64,000 nt of DNA, taken from assembly GCA_014238425.1 (NCBI GenBank), contig JABABD010000016.1:1-64000 (forward strand), written 5' to 3'. Position 1 is the stretch's first letter, and each line of letters starts with the position of its first letter. Origin of the DNA: Flavobacteriaceae bacterium. Lineage in GTDB: Bacteria; Bacteroidota; Bacteroidia; Flavobacteriales; Flavobacteriaceae. The notes beneath the pieces were generated by a model. It was not told the origin of the DNA. It ran no database searches and saw only the letters and a list, made by a program, of their open reading frames with translations. Position numbers and translations under genes: made by a program. Shown one piece after another: positions 57,323 through 64,000 of the stretch.

Positions 57323-60300
57323 ATGAATCATACAATTTTGAAGGAAAATGCTAAAGAAAAGATGAGCAAAAAACCAATATATATTGGAAATAATCTGGCA
57401 TCGTTTAATGAAGATAATATTACAGGAGAGTTAGTGTCTTTTGATAATGAAGTGTATTATAAAATTTCTAATAACGATAATATGAGACCTTTTTTTATGA
57501 GTCTCGTCAGCGATTCTAATCATTGGATGTTTATCTCTAGTAATGGAGGGCTGTCTGCAGGAAGAAAAGATGCAGATAATTCATTATTTCCTTATTATAC
57601 AGATGATAAAATAACAGAATCTGCCGATATTACTGGAAGTAAAACTTTGCTTCAGGTTCATAAAGGTGATAAGACCTTTTTATGGGAGCCATTTTCTAAT
57701 AAATACCTTGGAGTCTATAGTATTGAGAGAAATCTCTATAAGAACAAGTACGGTAATAAAGCCATCTTTGAAGAAATAAATCGTGATTTAGGCATAACAT
57801 TTAAGTATCAGTGGAATTCTAGTGATTTGTTCGGTTTTGTAAAAAAATCAACCGTCATAAATACAACAGCTTCAAATATTCATATTACTGTTTTAGATGG
57901 CTTGCAAAACATTATCCCTTATGGTGTAGATGCAGATTTGCAGAATGCTAGCAGTAACCTGGTAGATGCTTATAAGAAGAGTGAACTAGAGACAGACACT
58001 GGATTAGGAATATATGCCTTAAGCGCTATTATTGTAGATAAGGCAGAACCTAGTGAAGCCTTAAAAGCAAATACCGTTTGGTCATTGGGTCTGGAAAATC
58101 CAAAATACTTAATATCTTCTTTGCAACTAGATAATTTTAGGAAAGGGGAAGAGATTCATCAAGAAGTTGATATAAAAGCAGAAAAAGGAGCGTATTTCGT
58201 TTGTACTGAGTTGCAATTGGAATCACAGCAAGAAAAGAGTTGGATGATTCTGGCAGATGTAAATCAAACGATGAATACAATCTGTGAAATTTCAGAAAAA
58301 ATAAAAAATGAGCCTGATTTAATGACTTCTGTCCAGGCCAATATCGATGCTGGGACAACACACTTGCTTGAACTTGCTGGTGCTTCAGATGCGATTCAGT
58401 TAAGCACAAACAAACTACGAAATACGAGACACTTTTCGAATACACTTTTTAATATAATGAGAGGTGGCATTTTTGATGATAATTATCAGATCGAAAAAAC
58501 TGATTTTGTAAGCTATATTTCTAATGCTAATAAAAAAGTATTCAAGAAAAAAGAAGTACTCTTAGCTCAATTACCACAAATATTCAACTTAGATATTATA
58601 AAAACCATTGCTGAGAAAGATGAAGATAAAAACTTCAAACGATTATGTTTTGAGTATTTACCATTAAAATTTAGCAGAAGACATGGAGATCCAAGTAGAC
58701 CTTGGAATAAGTTCTCTATAAACACTAAAAGCGAGGTTGATGGTTCTAAGATATTAGATTACGAAGGCAATTGGAGAGATATTTTTCAAAATTGGGAAGC
58801 GCTTGCACATTCGTATCCAGAGTTTATTGAAAGTATGATTCATAAGTTCTTGAATGCAACCACATTCGATGGCTATAACCCATATCGTGTAACCAAAGGT
58901 GGCTTCGATTGGGAGACTGTAGAAGAAGATAACCCATGGTCTTATATAGGATACTGGGGAGATCATCAAATTATATACTTGCTTAAATTCTTGGAATTTA
59001 TAGAAGATTACTATCCAAATAGATTAGCAAGTTATTTTCACCAAGATATTTTTGTGTATGCCAACGTGCCTTACAAAATAAAAGGCTATAAAGACTTATT
59101 AATAAGTCCGAAAGATACTATTGAATTTGACTTTGACCTACAAGATAAAATAGAACAAAAGAGGTTAGAATTAGGGGTGGATGGAGCCTTATTAAGAGAT
59201 GAGAATTTCTTTATCCATAAAGTCAATTTGGTTGAAAAACTGCTAACTACTGTTTTAGCAAAAATCTCTAATTTTATTCCAGAGGGAGGCATCTGGTTGA
59301 ATACACAAAGACCAGAATGGAATGATGCTAATAATGCCCTTGTCGGTAATGGAGTGTCTATGGTAACCTTGTATTACTTAAGGCGATTTTTAAACTTCTT
59401 TGAAGGTATTGTTATGAATATGTCAGATGAAGAAGATTGTGAAATTTCATTTGAGTTGTCAGTATTTTTCAATAAAGTATTAGAAACATTTAATGACAAC
59501 AAACATATTCTTGAAGGTAAAGTATCAGATACAGATAGGAAAACAGTATTAGACGGACTTGGAACCGCTGGTAGTGATTATAGAGAAGTAATTTATAAAA
59601 ACGGCTTTACAAGCAATAAGGGAACCGTATCTAAAACTAGTTTGTTGCAATTTTTTGAAATCTCTAACATGTATTTGGAGCACTCGATAAATGCTAACAA
59701 ACGTGAAGATAAATTATTCCATTCGTATAATTTGATGACTGTTAAAAATGATTCGGAAATTTCAATTTCTTACCTACCAGAAATGTTAGAAGGCCAAGTT
59801 GCCGTTTTAAGTTCTGGTTATATTTCTGGAGAAGCGTCATTAGAATTGCTAAATGCACTTAGAGGTAGTGCGTTATTTAGACCAGATCAATACAGTTACA
59901 TTTTATACCCAGATAAAGAATTGTCGCGATTTGTAGACAAAAATAATATCCCTCCAAAAGCTATAGAAAAATCAGAATTGTTACAGCGTCTTTTAAAAGA
60001 TGGATATTCACAGATTATTGAAAAAGACACTTTAGGTAATTATCATTTTAACGGTAATTTCAATAACGTCAATAGTTTAAGAGAAGCAATTGAAAACTTA
60101 CCCGAAGAATTATACCAATCGCTTATAGAAAAAGATACAGCATTTTTGTTAGAGATTTTTGAAGAAATGTTTGACCACAAATCATTTACTGGTAGGTCTG
60201 GCACCTTCTTCGGTTATGAAGGATTAGGCTCTATCTATTGGCATATGGTATCGAAATTATTGCTTAGCGTTCAAGAAACCTGCCTTATGGCCGTTGAGAA

Positions 60301-60826
60301 TCATGAAAGTGAAGTGACTATAGGTAAATTATTAGATCATTATTACGAGATAAATGAAGGTATAGGAGTTCATAAATCCCCGAAGTTATATGGTGCGTTT
60401 CCCACAGATCCATACTCTCATACACCAGCTGGTAAAGGAGCACAACAACCCGGAATGACAGGTCAAGTAAAGGAAGATATTTTAAGTCGTTTTGGAGAAC
60501 TAGGTGTATTTGTAAAAAATGGAAAGCTTCAATTTAACCCAAGACTTTTAAGAGGAGAAGAATTTTTAAAGATGCCGCAAACTTTCACATATACCGACCT
60601 AAACAAACAGGTTAAGGACATTGCGTTACAGAAAGAATCCATATGCTTTACCTATTGTCAAATTCCAATTATATACAGACTTGCAGAACATAATGGCATA
60701 GAGGTTATTTATAGTAATAATGCTGTAGTCGAATTTAAAGAACTAAGTCTTGATACAGTATCTAGTAAAATAGTTTTTGAGAGAAAAGGAGCAATCAATC
60801 AAATTATTGTATCCCTAAAAAAATAG
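57323..60826 (+). CDS. Large cytoplasmic glycoside phosphorylase, GH149-like (beta-1,3-oligoglucan phosphorylase)
   Basis: 1167 residues with no signal peptide, so cytoplasmic. Size and motifs fit the GH94/GH149/GH161 phosphorylase group: an N-terminal beta-sandwich (NGGLSAGRKDADNSLFPYYT), then an (alpha/alpha)6 barrel with FSRRHGDPSRPWNKFSI, YEGNWRDIFQNWEA, NPYRVTKGGFDWE and RPEWNDANNALVGNGVS. Asp668 in the WND motif is the expected general acid. GH149 enzymes split beta-1,3-oligoglucans with phosphate to glucose 1-phosphate, which fits neighbouring GH16/GH17/GH30 genes. GH161 or a new GH94 subgroup cannot be excluded by eye. ATG 57323 is used; ATG 57362 (MSKKPIYIG) is also plausible. Confidence 0.8.
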   Translation: MNHTILKENAKEKMSKKPIYIGNNLASFNEDNITGELVSFDNEVYYKISNNDNMRPFFMSLVSDSNHWMFISSNGGLSAGRKDADNSLFPYYTDDKITESADITGSKTLLQVHKGDKTFLWEPFSNKYLGVYSIERNLYKNKYGNKAIFEEINRDLGITFKYQWNSSDLFGFVKKSTVINTTASNIHITVLDGLQNIIPYGVDADLQNASSNLVDAYKKSELETDTGLGIYALSAIIVDKAEPSEALKANTVWSLGLENPKYLISSLQLDNFRKGEEIHQEVDIKAEKGAYFVCTELQLESQQEKSWMILADVNQTMNTICEISEKIKNEPDLMTSVQANIDAGTTHLLELAGASDAIQLSTNKLRNTRHFSNTLFNIMRGGIFDDNYQIEKTDFVSYISNANKKVFKKKEVLLAQLPQIFNLDIIKTIAEKDEDKNFKRLCFEYLPLKFSRRHGDPSRPWNKFSINTKSEVDGSKILDYEGNWRDIFQNWEALAHSYPEFIESMIHKFLNATTFDGYNPYRVTKGGFDWETVEEDNPWSYIGYWGDHQIIYLLKFLEFIEDYYPNRLASYFHQDIFVYANVPYKIKGYKDLLISPKDTIEFDFDLQDKIEQKRLELGVDGALLRDENFFIHKVNLVEKLLTTVLAKISNFIPEGGIWLNTQRPEWNDANNALVGNGVSMVTLYYLRRFLNFFEGIVMNMSDEEDCEISFELSVFFNKVLETFNDNKHILEGKVSDTDRKTVLDGLGTAGSDYREVIYKNGFTSNKGTVSKTSLLQFFEISNMYLEHSINANKREDKLFHSYNLMTVKNDSEISISYLPEMLEGQVAVLSSGYISGEASLELLNALRGSALFRPDQYSYILYPDKELSRFVDKNNIPPKAIEKSELLQRLLKDGYSQIIEKDTLGNYHFNGNFNNVNSLREAIENLPEELYQSLIEKDTAFLLEIFEEMFDHKSFTGRSGTFFGYEGLGSIYWHMVSKLLLSVQETCLMAVENHESEVTIGKLLDHYYEINEGIGVHKSPKLYGAFPTDPYSHTPAGKGAQQPGMTGQVKEDILSRFGELGVFVKNGKLQFNPRLLRGEEFLKMPQTFTYTDLNKQVKDIALQKESICFTYCQIPIIYRLAEHNGIEVIYSNNAVVEFKELSLDTVSSKIVFERKGAINQIIVSLKK

Positions 60827-60847
60827 AAAATTTAAAAACAATTAAAC

Positions 60848-62137
60848 ATGAAAAAATGTATAAAAACAACCATTTACTTTTTAGTAATTATGTTGACATT
60901 ATCATGTAATAATAGTGCAAAAAACAAAAACAAATTGAACACTAAAGAATTGAGTTTAAACGCAAAAGATATACTGGGTAACCCTAAATATTTGGCCATG
61001 TCATATGGTGGATACAGGTATAAGGATCATGATATAGAACCTACCATAGACGAACTAAAAGAGGATATGAAATTATTGTCTGCTATGGGTGTTGGTATTA
61101 TACGTACTTACAAGCTCCACTTACCACATGCATCTAATCTTCTAAAGGCCATTAAAGAATTAAGCAATGAACAGCCCGCCTTCGAAATGTATGTTATGTT
61201 GGGTGCTTGGATTGATTGTAAGAACGCTTGGACAGATATACCGGTATTACACGATCAGGAGAGTGAAAGAAACGCTGTGGAGATTGAAATGGCTGTGTCA
61301 TTGGCTAATACCTATCCTGATATTGTTAAGATAATTGCCGTAGGCAATGAAGCTATGGTGAAATGGGCTACGAGTTATTATGTGCAACCTAATGTGATTT
61401 TAAAATGGGTAACGCATCTACAAGACTTAAAACAAGACGGAAAACTACCAAAAGATTTATGGATTACAAGCTCTGACGACTTTGCGTCTTGGGGTGGTGG
61501 TGAAGATCAGTATCATGTTGAAGATTTAGAAAAATTGATTAAAGCAGTCGATTATATATCAATGCATTCATATCCTTACCACAACACGCATTATAATCCT
61601 GAGTTTTGGGTTATTCCTGAAGCTGAAGATAGCCATACAAATATTGATAAAATTGATGAAGCTATGGATCGTGCTATAGCGTTTTCAAAACGTCAGTATG
61701 ATAGTGTTAACAATTACATGAAAAGCTTAGGTGTTAACAAGCCCATTCATATCGGGGAAACAGGTTGGGCAACAGTGTCTAAAGGGTTTTATGGTCCTAA
61801 TGGTTCGAAAGCTACAGATGAATATAAGCAAAGTTTGTATTATAAATTGATGCGAGAATGGACTAATAAAGAAGAGATATCATGTTTCTATTTTGAAGCT
61901 TTTAACGAAAGGTGGAAAGATGCTCATCATCCTAATGGATCTGAAAATCATTTCGGACTTTTTACAATCGACGGAAAAGCAAAATACGGACTTTGGAATT
62001 TGGTAGATAAAGGGGTTTTTGAGGGTTTAACTAGAAACGGGAACCCGATAACAAAAACATATGATGGTAACAAAAAGGCATTAATGGAAGATGTATTAGT
62101 ACCACCAGCACTAAATGAAATAATGGCTCATCAATAA
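60848..62137 (+). CDS. GH17 family beta-1,3-glucanase-like lipoprotein
   Basis: 429 residues; lipobox TLSC (Cys20). The TIM barrel shows the GH17 set: acid/base Glu168 in IIAVGNEAM and nucleophile Glu304 in PIHIGETGWAT, with YISMHSYPYHN and CFYFEAFNERWK strands. It should attack laminarin or laminari-oligosaccharides, as an endo- or exo-acting glucanase or a transglycosylase, in the periplasm or at the outer membrane. It begins 21 bases after the phosphorylase gene. Confidence 0.9.
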   Translation: MKKCIKTTIYFLVIMLTLSCNNSAKNKNKLNTKELSLNAKDILGNPKYLAMSYGGYRYKDHDIEPTIDELKEDMKLLSAMGVGIIRTYKLHLPHASNLLKAIKELSNEQPAFEMYVMLGAWIDCKNAWTDIPVLHDQESERNAVEIEMAVSLANTYPDIVKIIAVGNEAMVKWATSYYVQPNVILKWVTHLQDLKQDGKLPKDLWITSSDDFASWGGGEDQYHVEDLEKLIKAVDYISMHSYPYHNTHYNPEFWVIPEAEDSHTNIDKIDEAMDRAIAFSKRQYDSVNNYMKSLGVNKPIHIGETGWATVSKGFYGPNGSKATDEYKQSLYYKLMREWTNKEEISCFYFEAFNERWKDAHHPNGSENHFGLFTIDGKAKYGLWNLVDKGVFEGLTRNGNPITKTYDGNKKALMEDVLVPPALNEIMAHQ

Positions 62138-62164
62138 GTATGTGTTTAATAAAAATATTTTAAA

Positions 62165-63658
62165 ATGAGATGTTTTAAGTACAGTCTATTAATTTGTATC
62201 ACTTTAACTATGTTAGATTGTAGTAACACACAAGAAAAACTCAATGTGGAGGTTTACGAAACATCTGCAAGCGGAAATAAGATGAAAAGAATGACCAAGT
62301 TTTCGTCAGGAGATAATGCAACGAATATAAAGCTGTTACCTGATGAAAAATTCCAAACCATAACTGGCTTTGGCGGCTCATTTACCGAGTCTTCGGCATA
62401 TCTATTAAATCAATTGAGTAAAGCCAATAGAGAAAAAGTATTGGAAGCCTATTTTGGGGAAAATGGGGCTAATTATTCTCTTACTCGCACCCACATGAAT
62501 TCATGCGATTTTTCTTTAAGCAATTATTCTTATGCTCCGATTGAAGGCGACAAAGAATTGAAACATTTTTCAATCAAGGAAGACAAGGATGATATCATTC
62601 CAATGATTAAGGATGCCATGGCGATATCTAAAGATGGCTTTAAGATTCTGTCATCACCTTGGACAGCTCCACCCTGGATGAAGGATAATAAAAATTGGGT
62701 TGGTGGAAAACTGTTACCAGAATACTACGATACCTGGGCTTTGTTTTTTTCGAAGTACATAGACGCATATAAGTTAGAAGGCATTGATATTTGGGGATTT
62801 ACAGTTGAAAATGAACCTCTCGGCAATGGAAATAATTGGGAGAGCATGCATTATTCGCCTGAAGAGATGACCAATTTTGTTCAAAACTATTTAGGCCCTA
62901 AGTTAGAAGTGGATGGTAATGACGATGTGAAGATTTTGGGATATGACCAGAATCGTGAGCATCTCAAGGATTGGGTAGATGTGATGTACGAAAATGAAGC
63001 GACCTCAAAATATTACGATGGTACGGCCATACATTGGTATGCAAGTACCTATGATTATTTTCCAAGCGAATTACAATACGCACATGACAAGGCACCAAAT
63101 AAGCATCTTATACAGTCTGAGGCTTGTGTGGATTCCGAAATTCCTAAATGGAAAGATGATCAATGGTACTGGTCTAAAGAGGCCACCGATTGGGGATGGG
63201 ATTGGGCTCCAGAAAAGGATAAGCCTTTACACCCAAAATATGCGTCTGTAAATCGTTATGCACGTGATATTATTGGATGTCTCAACAATTGGGTAGATGG
63301 TTGGATAGATTGGAATATGGTCTTGAATCGGCAAGGAGGACCTAATTGGTTCGAGAATTGGTGTGTCGCTCCAGTCATTGTTGATCCAGAAAATGATGAG
63401 GTTTATTTCACCCCACTATACTACACCCTTAGTCATTTTAGTAAATATATAAGACCAGGAGCCGTAAGGATAGGATTGGACAATTCAAATGATTCATTGA
63501 TGGTTACAGCAACTAAAAACCCTGATGGGTCAATTGCTGTGGTGGTTTTTAATGAAGGAAAAACAGCTAAGAATTTTACTTTAAACTTAAATGAAAAATA
63601 TGTAGATATTAAAATAAGTGCGCAAGCGATACAAACGGTTATGATACCAAAATCATAA
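62165..63658 (+). CDS. GH30 family glucosidase (probable exo-beta-1,6-glucanase), lipoprotein
   Basis: 497 residues; lipobox MLDC (Cys19). GH30 motifs are clear: ITGFGGSFTESSAYLL at the start of the barrel, SSPWTAPPWMK, acid/base Glu217 in TVENEP and nucleophile Glu319 in LIQSEAC; a C-terminal beta-sandwich follows (ITATKNP-like strands). Related marine flavobacterial GH30 enzymes remove beta-1,6-glucosyl branches from laminarin, which would expose the main chain to the GH16/GH17 enzymes. It lies 27 bases after GH17. Confidence 0.92.
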   Translation: MRCFKYSLLICITLTMLDCSNTQEKLNVEVYETSASGNKMKRMTKFSSGDNATNIKLLPDEKFQTITGFGGSFTESSAYLLNQLSKANREKVLEAYFGENGANYSLTRTHMNSCDFSLSNYSYAPIEGDKELKHFSIKEDKDDIIPMIKDAMAISKDGFKILSSPWTAPPWMKDNKNWVGGKLLPEYYDTWALFFSKYIDAYKLEGIDIWGFTVENEPLGNGNNWESMHYSPEEMTNFVQNYLGPKLEVDGNDDVKILGYDQNREHLKDWVDVMYENEATSKYYDGTAIHWYASTYDYFPSELQYAHDKAPNKHLIQSEACVDSEIPKWKDDQWYWSKEATDWGWDWAPEKDKPLHPKYASVNRYARDIIGCLNNWVDGWIDWNMVLNRQGGPNWFENWCVAPVIVDPENDEVYFTPLYYTLSHFSKYIRPGAVRIGLDNSNDSLMVTATKNPDGSIAVVVFNEGKTAKNFTLNLNEKYVDIKISAQAIQTVMIPKS

Positions 63659-63685
63659 AAACTAACTAACTAAATTAAAACCATT

Positions 63686-64000
63686 ATGTCAAAAATTAAA
63701 ACAGCAGCAAAAGACAGAGTACCCTTTTTACAAAAATCGGCTTTCGGTTCAGGGCACTTAGTACTTAATTTATTACCAGGAGCTTTAGCAGTTTTTATGT
63801 TCTTTTTGGTAACTGCATTTGGAATGGATCCATGGTTAGCAGGTTTATTAGGCGGTTTACCTAGAATATTTGATGCTATCACGGATCCTATAATGGGTTT
63901 TATTTCTGATAATACCAAGTCAAGATGGGGAAGACGACGGCCATATATATTTGTTGGAGCAATTTTGAGCGGTATACTGTTTGCGCTTTTATTCCAAATG
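63686..64000 (+). CDS. MFS sugar transporter, GPH cation-symporter family, 3' truncated by window end
   Basis: An ATG at 63686 opens a frame that runs to the last base, giving 105 residues: MSKIKTAAKDRVPFLQKSAF, then two membrane helices and the signature DAITDPIMGFISDNT...RWGRRRPYIFVGA. This is the loop 2-3 motif of glycoside-pentoside-hexuronide:cation symporters. It should bring glucose or gluco-oligosaccharides across the inner membrane, feeding the cytoplasmic phosphorylase. It starts 27 bases after GH30, in the same operon. Confidence 0.9.
   Translation, partial: MSKIKTAAKDRVPFLQKSAFGSGHLVLNLLPGALAVFMFFLVTAFGMDPWLAGLLGGLPRIFDAITDPIMGFISDNTKSRWGRRRPYIFVGAILSGILFALLFQM

Overview
The window is AT-rich chromosomal DNA from a marine Bacteroidota bacterium, most likely a member of the Flavobacteriaceae. 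Several features support this: type IX secretion (T9SS) type A sorting tails, LytS/LytTR pairs, a TPR-fused LytS sensor, a trans-envelope 'triple-tyrosine' regulator with a LuxR-type helix-turn-helix, flavobacterial signal peptides ending in AQ, starts without Shine-Dalgarno sequences, and -33 TTTG / -7 TAnnTTTG promoter elements. I saw no rRNA, tRNA, CRISPR array, insertion sequence or prophage.

Layout. (1) 1-237 is the tail of a T9SS cargo gene. (2) 403-6619 (minus) is a housekeeping run: ftsK, lolA-like, lptF/G-like permease and a ribB whose cyclohydrolase half is degenerate; dgkA follows separately. (3) 7109-9968 is a divergent peroxide-defence pair, tpx and katG, followed by a convergent nhaC-type antiporter. 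(4) 11735-22183 is a surface-protein cluster: a TPR histidine kinase and LytTR regulator, two paralogous YadA-head/Peptidase_S74 stalk proteins, a possible 35-aa membrane peptide, a secreted protein with two Asp/Asn-rich repeats, and a T9SS cargo protein whose tail closely matches the one at the left edge. (5) 22376-47777 is mixed metabolism and signalling: a YdjM-type membrane protein, a trans-sulfuration enzyme with its Lrp regulator, two LytS/LytTR pairs each divergent from a secreted class C serine hydrolase, lpdA, a DUF885 peptidase-like protein, a TPR lipoprotein, and an operon with pabB-like, lipase, four-helix-bundle protein, tilS, a DsbD-like protein and a YheT-like hydrolase. (6) 48126-64000 is a beta-1,3-glucan (laminarin-type) utilisation locus running off the right edge.

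The glucan locus is the most interesting part. A membrane-spanning regulator precedes a 1049-aa protein that appears to fuse a glycosidase TIM barrel to a C-terminal outer-membrane beta-barrel. It is followed by a repeat-containing surface lipoprotein, a GH16 laminarinase, a large cytoplasmic phosphorylase resembling GH149, GH17 and GH30 lipoproteins, and the start of a GPH-family sugar symporter. No SusC/SusD pair is present between the regulator and the right edge. The fusion protein may therefore be the outer-membrane component, with oligosaccharides carried inward and split by phosphorolysis. That is inference; SusC/D could lie beyond the window.

Smaller oddities include an in-frame duplicated tpx 3' end beyond the stop codon, a decayed aldose-1-epimerase remnant, and inverted repeats in several divergent promoter regions. 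All product calls come from reading motifs by eye; no database search was run.
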